From Roseiarcus sp963761435 (lineage in GTDB: Bacteria > Pseudomonadota > Alphaproteobacteria > Rhizobiales > Beijerinckiaceae), in the NCBI GenBank assembly GCA_963761435.1, contig CAVXHJ010000010.1, positions 930,001 through 994,000 on the forward strand: 64,000 nucleotides of DNA, read 5' to 3'. Positions within the stretch are counted from its first letter, which is position 1. Every line of letters starts with the position of its first letter. This document shows, in pieces, positions 20,886 to 29,919 of the stretch. The position numbers were made by a program, and so were the translations under genes. A model generated the notes under the pieces. It was not told where the DNA came from, did not search any database, and saw only the letters and a list, made by a program, of their open reading frames with translations.

Positions 20886-21052
20886 CGCCCTTCCCAGACT
20901 TCGCCACAAATTACACTCGGGCAGCCGCCTTTACGCCCGAATCACTACGATAAGAATCCTTGTGCGAATCTTTGTCCATACCCTTGACAGGGGGTCGGGG
21001 GAAAAAATGTGGCGGCCGGGCGGCGGCGAGAATCGCCTCCCCGCCGGACGTC

Positions 21053-23710
21053 TCAGCCGAGGCTTCGGGTCACGATGTCGCGAACATCGGGGGACAGCGT
21101 GGGTTGGGCGGCGATTCGCCTCAGCATCGCTTCGGCATGGCCGCGGCGGACCATTTCCAGCGAGCGCCACGACCGCATCGCGGTGAGGAGACGCGCGGCG
21201 ATTTGCGGATTGGTCGGATCGAGAAAGACGACCACCTCCTCGAGCAGAGCAAAGCCGGCGCCGTCGGCGCGATTGAACTGTGTCTGATTGGCGGCGAACC
21301 CGCCGATCAGCGCACGCACGCGGTTGGGGTTGGCAAGCGAGAAGCCGCGGTGATTCATCAGCGCGCGGACCCTCTCCAGCGTCTCGCGCTCCGGAATGAG
21401 CGCCTGGAGCGCGAACCATTTGTCGAGAATGAGCGGCTCCATCGCATAGCGGCGGCCGAAACTGTCGAGCGTATGTTCGCGCGCGGCGTCCGGCTTGAGG
21501 GCGATTGCCGAGAGCGCGCCGAGACGCTCTGTCATGTTGTCGGAGTGAGCGAGCTGGCGGTGGGCAAGAGGCAGTCCCTCGATCACGTCGCCGTCGACGA
21601 ACAGGCTCAAGGCGACGTTGCGAAGCGCCCGCCGGCCCGCGGCGGCGGCGTCGGGGCTAAACGGCGAGGAATTGGCAAGCTCGGCATTGAGGGCGGCGAG
21701 CGCCGGCCCATGCGCGCGCCCGAGCGCTCCGCGCATGGCCTTGCGCGCGGCGTGGATCGCGTCCGGATCGACGTCCTGGCCGATCTCGCGCGCGATGTCG
21801 GCCTCGGTCGGCAGGCTCATGGCCAGCGCGGCGAAAGCGTGGTCGATCCGGCCGGCGCGCGCGTCCTCGACCAGCGCGCCAAACGCTGAAGCGAGCCCTC
21901 CGTCACGCTCAGGCGCGCGTCCGGCGCGGATTGCGGTCACGCCGCGGATCAGGACACGCGTCGCAAGGCTTTGAAGCGACTGCCAGCGGCTGAAGTTGTC
22001 GCTGTCATGGCGAGAGAGGACAATGAGATCCTCTTCGGTCAGGTCGTCCGCCACCCGCACGGGCGCGGAGAAGCCGCGCAAGAATGACAGGGTAGGCCGC
22101 TGAGGCACATCACGAAATACAATCGAACGCTCCGCGTCCCTGAGTTCGAAGACCCCGCCCGCGAGCTCCTCGGCGGTCGCATCCGACGACGAAAGCGGCA
22201 AGTCGCCGCCATTGGGACCGACAAGGCCGAGCGCGAGCGGCATCGTCGCAGGCAGCTTGACGGCTTGTCCCGGAGTTGGCGCGAGCCTCTGCGCAATGTC
22301 GAGTTGATAGGTCTTGGCGACGGCGTCATAGGCGCTGCGAACGGTGACCTTCGGCGTGCCTGCCTGACTGTACCAGCGCATGAAGAGGGTCAGATCGCGG
22401 CCGGAAGCCGTCTCGAAGCAACCGATGAAATCCTCGATCGTCGCCGCGCAGCCGTCGTAGCGATCGAAATAGAGATCCATGCCTGCGCGAAACGCCGTGG
22501 CGCCGATCAGGCGCTTCAGCATCCGGATGACCTCGGCGCCTTTTTGGTAGACGGTCGCGGTGTAGAAGTTGCTGATCTCGTGATAGACCTCCGGGCGGAC
22601 GTTGTGCGCCAAGGGGCCGGCGTCCTCGGGGAATTGGGCCGCGCGCAGCGTGCGCACGTCGGCGATGCGCTTGACTGGCCCCGAGCGCATGTCGGCGGAA
22701 AATTCCTGGTCGCGAAAGACGGTCAGACCCTCTTTCAGGCACAGCTGGAACCAGTCGCGGCAGGTCACACGATTGCCGGTCCAGTTGTGGAAGTACTCGT
22801 GCGCTATGACCCCCTCGATGCCCGCGTAATCGTCGTCGGTCGCGGTCTCGGGCGACGCAAGGACGTATTTGTCGTTGAATATGTTGAGGCCCTTGTTCTC
22901 CATCGCGCCCATATTGAAATCGGATACGGCGACGATGTTGAAGACGTCGAGATCATACTCGCGGCCGTAGGCCCGTTCGTCCCACGCCATCGACCGCTTC
23001 AGCGCGTCCATCGCATAATGCGCGCGCTCCTCGCGGCCGTGCTCAACGAAGATTCCAAGCGCAACCTTTCGGCCCGACATCGTGACGAACGAATCCGCGA
23101 TATGGCCGAGATCGCCGGCGACCAGCGCGAACAGGTAACACGGCTTCTTGTGCGGATCGCGCCAAACGGCGTAATGGCGTCCGGGAGTGTCGGCTTCGCC
23201 CACGCTCTCGAGATTGCCGTTGGAGAGCAGCACCGGCGCTTCGGCCCGATCCGCTTCGAGCCGCACGCGATAGGTTGAGAGCACGTCCGGCCGGTCGAGG
23301 AAATAGGCGATGCGCCGGAAGCCCTCGGCCTCGCATTGCGTGCAATAGGCCGACCCGGAGCGATAAAGGCCCATCAGCTTGGTGTTGGCCGCCGGATCGA
23401 GGCGGGTCTCGACCTTGAGTTTGAACGCACGCTGGGGGGGCCGATGAAGCAGAAACTGCGACGGGCTCGTCTCGAAGTCGGCGTCGCCGAGCGGCTCGCC
23501 GTCCAAACTCGCGGACATAAACAGGAGTTCATCGCCGTCGAGGGCCAGCGCCGCTCCCTCGCGGCCAGCTGGATTGGGCCTGATCGACAGGGTCGAGACG
23601 ACGCGTGTCGCATGGATGTCGAGTGAGACATCGAGCTCCACGAGGTCGATGAGATAGTCCGGCGCGCGATAGTCGGTGAGGCGAACCGGCTGTCCGACCG
23701 ATGTGCGCAT
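21053..23710 (-). CDS. pepN: Aminopeptidase N
   Basis: The 885-residue M1 metallo-aminopeptidase removes N-terminal residues from peptides in the cytoplasm. GAMENKGLNIFN is the exopeptidase motif and HEYFHNWTGNRVTCRDW (His about 303) is the zinc site HExxH-x18-E, with the later glutamate in LKEGLTVFRDQEFS. The C-terminal helical domain matches bacterial PepN rather than eukaryotic forms. Start: ATG at 23710 (MRTSVGQPVRLTDYRAPDYLI) has AAAGG upstream and matches the family, although the frame is open far upstream into murI. Confidence 0.93.
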   Translation of the reverse strand: MRTSVGQPVRLTDYRAPDYLIDLVELDVSLDIHATRVVSTLSIRPNPAGREGAALALDGDELLFMSASLDGEPLGDADFETSPSQFLLHRPPQRAFKLKVETRLDPAANTKLMGLYRSGSAYCTQCEAEGFRRIAYFLDRPDVLSTYRVRLEADRAEAPVLLSNGNLESVGEADTPGRHYAVWRDPHKKPCYLFALVAGDLGHIADSFVTMSGRKVALGIFVEHGREERAHYAMDALKRSMAWDERAYGREYDLDVFNIVAVSDFNMGAMENKGLNIFNDKYVLASPETATDDDYAGIEGVIAHEYFHNWTGNRVTCRDWFQLCLKEGLTVFRDQEFSADMRSGPVKRIADVRTLRAAQFPEDAGPLAHNVRPEVYHEISNFYTATVYQKGAEVIRMLKRLIGATAFRAGMDLYFDRYDGCAATIEDFIGCFETASGRDLTLFMRWYSQAGTPKVTVRSAYDAVAKTYQLDIAQRLAPTPGQAVKLPATMPLALGLVGPNGGDLPLSSSDATAEELAGGVFELRDAERSIVFRDVPQRPTLSFLRGFSAPVRVADDLTEEDLIVLSRHDSDNFSRWQSLQSLATRVLIRGVTAIRAGRAPERDGGLASAFGALVEDARAGRIDHAFAALAMSLPTEADIAREIGQDVDPDAIHAARKAMRGALGRAHGPALAALNAELANSSPFSPDAAAAGRRALRNVALSLFVDGDVIEGLPLAHRQLAHSDNMTERLGALSAIALKPDAAREHTLDSFGRRYAMEPLILDKWFALQALIPERETLERVRALMNHRGFSLANPNRVRALIGGFAANQTQFNRADGAGFALLEEVVVFLDPTNPQIAARLLTAMRSWRSLEMVRRGHAEAMLRRIAAQPTLSPDVRDIVTRSLG

Positions 23711-23745
23711 GGGCGGCCTTTCGGAGTGTTGGATTTGCTCCGCGA

Positions 23746-24633
23746 TCAGGCCGGAGCCGAGCCGATGGTCGGCGAGGGGGTAAACGTCAACCCGTAGCGG
23801 CGCAAGGTCTTTTGCAGCGCCGCGGGCGGCGCAACGCCGCTGGTGAAGATCGCCGCCCCGCCGTGCGCCGCTGGAGCTTCGGCCCGGGCCGCGCCGATCA
23901 CGGCGTCGAGACGGCGTGCAATCGCCGGCGCCGGATCGACGAAGCCGACCGGCCAGGGGGAAAGCCGCTCGAGCCGATCGACGATAAGCGGAAAATGGGT
24001 GCAGGCGAGCACGACATGGTCGGTGCGTCTGCCATCGCGTTCGACGAAACACGGCGCGATCTCGCGCACGATCTCCTGATCGTCGACCGCTTCGCCGCGC
24101 ATGACGCGTTCGGCGATCACCGCCAGGTGCGACGAGCCCACGAGCGCCACCTCGCAATCGTGCGCATGCTCGCGCACCAGCGCGTGGGTATAGTCCCGCG
24201 CCACCGTCCCGCGGGTCGCGAGCACGCTGATCAGGCGCGATCGCGACGCCGCCGCCGCCGGCTTGACCGCCGGCACAGTGCCCACGAACGGCAGACGTGG
24301 ATAGGCGGCCCTCAGCGGCGGCAGGGCGAGGGTGGAGGCGGTGCTGCAGGCGATCACAACGACGTCGGGTTCGGCGTCGGCGACGAGGCGCCCCATTACC
24401 GTTTCGACCCGGGCGACGAGGGCCGCCTCATCGAGGCGGCCATAGGGAAAGGCGGCGTCGTCCGCGGCGTAGACGATCTCGACATCCGGCCTGAGGCGCC
24501 TGATTTCGGCCAGCACCGAGAGGCCGCCAAGCCCCGAATCGAAAACGAGGGCGCGCGGCGACGCCGTGTCCGCGCCCAAATCGGCGACTACGCCTAACCC
24601 CAGTTCGCCACGCTCATCGGCCGCCTTATTCAT
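23746..24633 (-). CDS. murI: Glutamate racemase
   Basis: The 295-residue enzyme interconverts L- and D-glutamate for peptidoglycan. FDSGLGGLSVL is the conserved N-terminal loop. The two catalytic cysteines are C96 in ACSTAST and C211 in ACTHFPL, with YAADDAAFPYG in between. The ATG at 24633 (MNKAADERGE) gives a normal length; the frame is open further upstream. It lies 35 bp upstream of pepN in the same direction, so they may form an operon. Confidence 0.92.
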   Translation of the reverse strand: MNKAADERGELGLGVVADLGADTASPRALVFDSGLGGLSVLAEIRRLRPDVEIVYAADDAAFPYGRLDEAALVARVETVMGRLVADAEPDVVVIACSTASTLALPPLRAAYPRLPFVGTVPAVKPAAAASRSRLISVLATRGTVARDYTHALVREHAHDCEVALVGSSHLAVIAERVMRGEAVDDQEIVREIAPCFVERDGRRTDHVVLACTHFPLIVDRLERLSPWPVGFVDPAPAIARRLDAVIGAARAEAPAAHGGAAIFTSGVAPPAALQKTLRRYGLTFTPSPTIGSAPA

Positions 24634-24757
24634 TTGCGGACGCCTTACGCCAATTGGGCGCCCGCGGCAAAGGTGGGTTGGGCCATTGACCCAGCGAGAA
24701 CGATTCGGCCAAGGAGAGGCTTCGCGTTTTCGCGACGGGAGTCCCGCGCTGTCCCTT

Positions 24758-25723
24758 ATGTCGTCCTCCGAGGCCGATTTCACCGCCGAGCCGGTCGAGC
24801 GCTTGATGGCGCCGGAGACGCCTACCCCGGCCGAGCGCAGGGGCCTGGCGATAGCTCTCATCGCTGCGGCGGCGCTCCATCTCCTGATTCCGGCGGCGCT
24901 CTTTGTTTATTACCTGATCTGGCCGTATATGACCCCGACCGCGGTCCAGGAGATTCCGGTCGAAGTGGTGGTCGAGCAGCCGCCGCCAGCCCCGCCGCCC
25001 AAGCCAAAACAACCCGAGGATAAGCCCAAACCACCGCCGAAGCCTTTCGAAGAGAAGCCCGCCTTCGATGCGCCTGCGCCGGAGACCAAGGAGAAGGTCA
25101 ACCGCGAGGCACCCGACAAGACAACCGAAGCTCCGGCCGCCCAGGCTCCGCCGACGCCAACTCCCGGCGCTCCGCCGAAGAGCGAGGCGCAGTCCCCCAC
25201 ACCCGCGCCGGCCGAGGCGCAGAAGCCGCAGAGCGCGCCGGCGTCGCACGACCTAAAGGCGGAGCCGGAGGGCGAATTGCCAGGGGACATAAGCCCGAAG
25301 CCACAGAACGAAACGGCCGAGGCGGCCGCCCCGGCCGCACCGTCGCCCCCGGCCAAGGCGCCGGTCGGGGAGGCGCTGCCGACAATCGAGGACCTGCCGC
25401 AATATAAGTTCGCGCGCGAGGTCGAGCACTCGCCGGTGGTGGGGGGGAACGCCGAATCCCGGTATCTCACGATCGTCTATGGAATGATCAAGCAGCATTT
25501 GCACGAAACCGCGGAGCTTCGTCTCGACAGCGCGAACAAGCGGGGCGTAGTCGACTTTTACGTCGACGAGGGCGGCAATCTTGTCGGTCGCAAGCTGATC
25601 AGTTCGAGCGGGTCGCCGAACCTGGATCTGGCGGTCATGGCGGCGATCGCCGCGGCTGCGCCGTACCCCGCGCCACCGAACTGGTCGCCCCTTTACCTGA
25701 CCTATAATTTCGGCAGACGTTAA
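24758..25723 (+). CDS. TonB-like protein with C-terminal TonB domain
   Basis: The 321-residue protein has one N-terminal membrane helix (residues 29-57), a long Pro/Glu/Lys-rich periplasm-spanning segment (about 65-225: PPPAPPPKPKQPEDKPKPPPK and similar) and a C-terminal domain (GVVDFYVDEGGNLVGRKLISSSGSPNLD) like the TonB_C fold that contacts outer-membrane receptors. ExbB/ExbD genes are not nearby. It diverges from murI. It could be a TonB for siderophore uptake or a related TonB-domain envelope protein. Confidence 0.82.
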   Translation: MSSSEADFTAEPVERLMAPETPTPAERRGLAIALIAAAALHLLIPAALFVYYLIWPYMTPTAVQEIPVEVVVEQPPPAPPPKPKQPEDKPKPPPKPFEEKPAFDAPAPETKEKVNREAPDKTTEAPAAQAPPTPTPGAPPKSEAQSPTPAPAEAQKPQSAPASHDLKAEPEGELPGDISPKPQNETAEAAAPAAPSPPAKAPVGEALPTIEDLPQYKFAREVEHSPVVGGNAESRYLTIVYGMIKQHLHETAELRLDSANKRGVVDFYVDEGGNLVGRKLISSSGSPNLDLAVMAAIAAAAPYPAPPNWSPLYLTYNFGRR

Positions 25724-25757
25724 GCCCGGGCTCTCCGGTCAGCCCGGCGCCAGGTCC

Positions 25758-26003
25758 TCACGGGACACAATAGTAATTTACTCTGACGCGATCGAAATCC
25801 GCGACGCTGTCCCAATTGTGCACGGCTTGCATGCCGTATCTCGCGCATTCCCGACTTGCCTCGGCGTAGAACGCGGAAGGCGGCGGAAACGGGGGGCTGG
25901 GCGGCGCGTTGGGATAGTAGATGAACGTGACGTCGCGATAGGCCCCGCAGCCGCTCAGGCCGCCCACGGCGGCGAGCATTCCGATCAGGAAGACAATTCG
26001 CAT
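25758..26003 (-). CDS. Small lipoprotein, unknown function
   Basis: The 81-residue product starts with a type II signal peptide (MRIVFLIGMLAAVGG) and a lipobox LSGC, so it should be lipid-anchored at Cys19. The mature part is Pro-rich, then has the conserved-looking segment SRECARYGMQAVHNWDSVADFDRVR. No family recognised. Confidence 0.65.
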   Translation of the reverse strand: MRIVFLIGMLAAVGGLSGCGAYRDVTFIYYPNAPPSPPFPPPSAFYAEASRECARYGMQAVHNWDSVADFDRVRVNYYCVP

Positions 26004-26200
26004 TTCTGCCCCACGCCTCGCGAATTGGCGGGCCGTCCCGGATCAGCCCGACTCTCTGACCACAGTGTGCCCCTCCACAGCCCATCGCGCAAGCCTGATT
26101 GGCCCAGGCCATCGCCCAGGGCGAGAACAAAGCCGCTTCGGCAAAACGCGAGCCGCCAGAATTTCGCAGTCGCCCACCGGCGCTCCGATCTCTGCTAAGA

Positions 26201-27091
26201 ATGGGCATGGCCAGAATTAGCATCGTGCATGCAACGGAATACGCCTACCGCAATCCGGTTGGCTTCACCCGTCATCGCTTGATGCTGCGGCCGGACGACA
26301 GCCATGATCTCAAGCTTCACCACGCAGCGCTCGACATCGATCCGAAGCCCTCGCTCGTCCATTGGACGCATGACGCGTTCGACAATTCGATCTGCTTTCT
26401 CGAATGGCCGGAGAGGCTGAGAGCGGATCGTCTCAGCATTGTTTCGACCCTCGAACTGACCCATCATCCCGACGGGCCGCCGCTGCCGGTCTATAGCCTC
26501 GACCCGGGCGCCGAAACTTTTCCGTTCACCTATGCGCCCGACGAGATGCCGGATCTCGCGAGCCTCGCGGAACGGCGAGCGCCGGACGCGGATGGAGCGG
26601 TCGATGCGTGGGCGCGCCGCTTCCTCGGGGAAAAAGGCGCGGCCAAAACGCTCGCCGTCATGGAGGCGATGACGCATGCGATAAAAGCGGAATTCCGCTA
26701 TCAGGCCCGACATGAAGAAGGCACGCGGACCGCGGCCGAGACAATCGCGCGCGGATCGGGAACCTGCCGTGATTTCGCTGTTCTCATGATGGAGGCGCTG
26801 CGCACCTTTGGCGTGGCCACGCGTTTCGTCACCGGATACCTCTACGACGACACATCGGGAACGACGCGGGGCGGCGGCAGCACCCACGCCTGGTGCAATG
26901 TCTATTTGCCCGGGGCTGGATGGATGGAATACGATCCGACCAACGGCCTGGTTGCGGGGTCCAACCTCGTCCGCGTCGGTGTCGCGAGGTCGGCGGCGCA
27001 GGCGGTGCCGATCTCCGGCGGATATGTCGGCGGTCCCGATGATTCGATCGGGCTCGAGGTGGATGTCGCGGTTCGCGCCGTGCCGATCTGA
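26201..27091 (+). CDS. Transglutaminase-like cysteine protease-fold protein
   Basis: The 296-residue protein has the N-terminal strand domain of bacterial transglutaminase-like proteins (HATEYAYRNPVGFTRHRLMLRP), then the catalytic core. The Cys is in GSGTCRDFAVLMMEALR (about C189), the His in STHAWCNVYLPG (about H228) and the Asp in EYDPTNG (about D245), forming the usual Cys-His-Asp triad. The family includes peptidases and amide-forming enzymes; the substrate is unknown. ATGs at 26201 and 26207 are equally possible. No signal peptide. Confidence 0.85.
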   Translation: MGMARISIVHATEYAYRNPVGFTRHRLMLRPDDSHDLKLHHAALDIDPKPSLVHWTHDAFDNSICFLEWPERLRADRLSIVSTLELTHHPDGPPLPVYSLDPGAETFPFTYAPDEMPDLASLAERRAPDADGAVDAWARRFLGEKGAAKTLAVMEAMTHAIKAEFRYQARHEEGTRTAAETIARGSGTCRDFAVLMMEALRTFGVATRFVTGYLYDDTSGTTRGGGSTHAWCNVYLPGAGWMEYDPTNGLVAGSNLVRVGVARSAAQAVPISGGYVGGPDDSIGLEVDVAVRAVPI

Positions 27092-27111
27092 CGCGCATTG
27101 GAATAACGGGC

Positions 27112-28146
27112 GTGAGGCGGCTCGGGACTTGGAGCGAAGGGTTGAGTTCCGACCGGCCGAGCGACGCATCAGTCGATCCGCCCTATGTTTCGACCGGGCG
27201 GCTACCGTCTTCGGATGTGGTGCGGACGCTGGTGAGCCAAGCGCACGAGCGCTTCAAGGCGAACCGCGACGGCGCCAACTCTGACGTTTACCCTGCTCTC
27301 GCAAATGTCGCGCCGGATCTCCTCGGGCTTTGCGTGGTCGGCGTCACAGGGCAGGCCTACGCGAGCGGAGATTGGGACTTCCCGTTCTCGATCATGAGCG
27401 TGTCGAAGCCGTTCGTCTTTGCGCTCATCTGTCAGACTCTGGGGCCGGAGGCCGCGCGCAAGCGCCTGGGCGTCAACGCGACCGGCCTGCCGTTCAATTC
27501 GCTCACTGCGGTTGAGCACAGCGCTGACGGGCGAACCAATCCGATGGTCAATCCAGGCGCGATCGCTACGACGAGCCTCGCCCCCGGGGCGACCATCGAC
27601 GAGCAATGGCGGTTCATTCTCGACGGGCTCTCCCGGTTCGCTGGCCGCGCGCTCAAGATCAACGACGCGGTCTTCACTTCCGCGATGGGCGGCAACTCGC
27701 GCAATCAGGCGATTGCCCAGTTGCTCCAAAACTACGGGCAGATCGCGATCGAGCCATCCGACGCCGTCGAACTCTATACACGGCAATGCTCGCTGAACGT
27801 GACCGCGAAGGATCTGGCCGTCATGGGAGCGACGCTCGCCGATGGCGGCGTCAATCCAGTAACGAATACGCGCGTGATCGGCTCCGAGAGTTGCAAGTGC
27901 GCGCTGGCGGTGATGGCGACGGCGGGGCTCTACGAAACCTCGGGCGACTGGCTCTACGATGTCGGCCTGCCGGGCAAGAGTGGGATCGGCGGCGGCATTG
28001 TCGCGGTTTCGCCGGGCAAGGGGGGCTTCGGCGCCTTCGGCCCGCGGCTCGATGAAGCCGGCAACAGCGTCAAGGGACAGCTTGCCGCCCGCTACCTCTC
28101 GGAACGCCTGGGCTTGAGCCTGTTTGCCTCGGCGGCGGAGCCTTGA
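27112..28146 (+). CDS. glsA: Glutaminase
   Basis: The 344-residue serine-dependent glutaminase hydrolyses glutamine to glutamate and ammonia. The nucleophile motif is SVSKP (S96 with K99), and NPMVNPGAI, GGNSRNQAIAQLLQ and GLPGKSGIGGGI are family hallmarks. The usual bacterial length is about 308, so an N-terminal extension of roughly 30 residues is present if GTG 27112 is the start. TTG at 27142 has GGAG seven bases upstream and would give a more normal length. The gltS glutamate carrier follows in the same direction. Confidence 0.92.
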   Translation: MRRLGTWSEGLSSDRPSDASVDPPYVSTGRLPSSDVVRTLVSQAHERFKANRDGANSDVYPALANVAPDLLGLCVVGVTGQAYASGDWDFPFSIMSVSKPFVFALICQTLGPEAARKRLGVNATGLPFNSLTAVEHSADGRTNPMVNPGAIATTSLAPGATIDEQWRFILDGLSRFAGRALKINDAVFTSAMGGNSRNQAIAQLLQNYGQIAIEPSDAVELYTRQCSLNVTAKDLAVMGATLADGGVNPVTNTRVIGSESCKCALAVMATAGLYETSGDWLYDVGLPGKSGIGGGIVAVSPGKGGFGAFGPRLDEAGNSVKGQLAARYLSERLGLSLFASAAEP

Positions 28147-28149
28147 GGT

Positions 28150-28255
28150 GGCGACAGCGCCGTCATTGCGAGCGCAGCGAAGCAATCCAGGGCAACGTAG
28201 GGCGCCCAGTATCTCCGGATCGCGACGTCGCTTTGCTCCTCGCGATGACAGATCC
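28150..28255. repeat. REP-like palindromic intergenic sequence
   Basis: The stretch reads GTCATTGCGAGCGCAGCGAA followed by an inverted counterpart (gacgtcgctttgctcctcgcgatgac). A related sequence occurs near 16420-16500. These palindromes are typical of alphaproteobacterial intergenic repeats and sit between glsA and gltS, where they could form an mRNA hairpin. Confidence 0.6.
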
Positions 28256-28293
28256 CCCGTGGACGCGGCATGTTCAGAGGGAACGGAAAGACA

Positions 28294-29499
28294 ATGAGGT
28301 CGATCGAGGCGCCCGGCCTGCTGACGTTCACGATCGCGATCCTGGTGTTCTTCGCCGGCGCCGGGCTCAATCGTCTCATCCCGCCGCTGAGACGCTGGAA
28401 CATTCCCGAGGCAGTGACCGGCGGGCTGCTGGCCGCAGTGCTGACGCTCATCGCTTATCTCGGGCTCGGGATCGAGATCGGCTTCTCGCTCGAGGCGCGC
28501 GACCTCTTGCTGCTCTATTTCTTCACCGGCATCGGCCTCAACGCCAAACTTGACGACCTCATTGCGGGCGGCCGCCCGTTTCTCATGCTGCTCGGCCTCA
28601 CGCTCGCCTATCTCGTCATCCAGAACCTGATCGCCGCCGGCAGCGTCGCGGCGCTCGGCCTGCCGAAGGGGATCACGCCCTTTCTCGGCTCGGCGTCGCT
28701 CATCGGCGGTCATGGAACCACGATCGCCTGGGCGCCGATCATCGCTGAGCGCTTCGGGCTCGCCAACGCGCTCGAAGTCGGCATCGCCACGGCGACGCTC
28801 GGGCTCGTGGTCGCGAGCCTGGTCGGCGGGCCGATCGCCGGCTTCCTCATAGCCCGCCACAAACTGAGCGGCCCCTCGGCGGCCGATCCGGTTGTCGGCC
28901 TGCCCGACGCACCGGACGACAGGCCGGTCGACGATATCAGCCACGTCCGGCTTCTGCGCACGCTTCTCGTGCTCAATGTGGTGATCCTGATCGGCTACGG
29001 GCTCGAGGAAACGGTGGAAGAGACCGGCGTCAAGCTGCCGCTGTTCGTCGTCTGCCTTTTGGTCGCGATCGTCATCACCAACATTGTTCCGCGGCTCTAT
29101 CCGAAACTCGAATGGCCGACGCGGTCGCGCTCGCTCGCGCTGATCTCCGATCTGTCGCTCAACATCTTCCTGGCGATGTCGCTGATGAGCATGCAGCTCT
29201 GGACGCTTGGCGGGCTCGGACCGGCCCTGGTTGTCGTCCTCGCGGCGCAGACGGTCGCGGCGGTCGCCTATATCGTCTTCGCCGTCTTCCCGGCCATGGG
29301 CCGAGATTATCAGGCCGCGGTGATCTCGGCTGGGTTCACCGGCATCAGCCTTGGCGCAACGCCAACGGCAATCGCCAATATGACCGCCGTGACCAAGCTG
29401 CACGGCGCCTGCGCCCAGGCTTTCATCATCCTGCCGCTGGTCTCGGCCTTTTTCATCGACATCGCGAATGCGTTCGCGATCGGATTCATGGCGCGGTGA
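28294..29499 (+). CDS. gltS: Sodium/glutamate symporter
   Basis: The 401-residue membrane carrier imports glutamate with sodium. It has two inverted halves of about five helices each. GGHGTTIAWAPI (first half) and FTGISLGATPTAIANM (second half) are the paired re-entrant-loop motifs. The ATG at 28294 is chosen because GGAAAG lies eight bases upstream; an ATG at 28270 would add eight residues. With glsA it suggests a glutamine/glutamate handling unit. Confidence 0.9.
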   Translation: MRSIEAPGLLTFTIAILVFFAGAGLNRLIPPLRRWNIPEAVTGGLLAAVLTLIAYLGLGIEIGFSLEARDLLLLYFFTGIGLNAKLDDLIAGGRPFLMLLGLTLAYLVIQNLIAAGSVAALGLPKGITPFLGSASLIGGHGTTIAWAPIIAERFGLANALEVGIATATLGLVVASLVGGPIAGFLIARHKLSGPSAADPVVGLPDAPDDRPVDDISHVRLLRTLLVLNVVILIGYGLEETVEETGVKLPLFVVCLLVAIVITNIVPRLYPKLEWPTRSRSLALISDLSLNIFLAMSLMSMQLWTLGGLGPALVVVLAAQTVAAVAYIVFAVFPAMGRDYQAAVISAGFTGISLGATPTAIANMTAVTKLHGACAQAFIILPLVSAFFIDIANAFAIGFMAR

Positions 29500-29534
29500 G
29501 GACAGGAGCGTCCTCCCTCCCGCCGGCCGTCCGA

Positions 29535-29774
29535 TCAGAGACGGGGCGTGGCGCGCACGTGGCGCGCATGTTCGGCGGTGGAGCGGGCGCGTTGTCGGTT
29601 GAGCGTGCCCCGATGCCTGGCCCGGGCCGCGTTCGTTCCGGCGCCGGCCCCCATTCTCGACGCGACGGGCGCCGAAGTCGCTGAAGCGCCCGGCTGGCCG
29701 CTCTGGGCGAGGGCGGCCAACGGCGAGAGCGCCAGCCCAGCCGCCAAGCCGATCAAGGCGATCCTGTTGACCAT
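29535..29774 (-). CDS. Small secreted basic protein, unknown
   Basis: The 79-residue product starts MVNRIALIGLAAGLALSPLAALAQ, a clear Sec signal peptide. The mature part is short, Ala/Gly-rich then Arg/His-rich (RARHRGTLNRQRARSTAEHARHVRATPRL). No family recognised. Low-complexity composition makes the call uncertain. Confidence 0.5.
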   Translation of the reverse strand: MVNRIALIGLAAGLALSPLAALAQSGQPGASATSAPVASRMGAGAGTNAARARHRGTLNRQRARSTAEHARHVRATPRL

Positions 29775-29919
29775 CGTCGCGGAGTCCGGGCAATACGGGA
29801 GCGCCCCGCTTACCCGCCAGCGACCGCCGTGTCGAGGCTCCCGTTGCGGGACGCCCTCGGTTTGGGGGCGAACCCGAAAGTCCGGGTGACAACGAGGCGC
29901 GCACACTGACCCTTCCTTC

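Noticed and set aside
27202..29904. A 900-residue open frame antisense to glsA and gltS
   Set aside because: It is Arg/Asp/Glu-rich with no domain, and both glsA and gltS on the other strand have clear motifs and starts. It is a shadow frame of GC-rich coding DNA.
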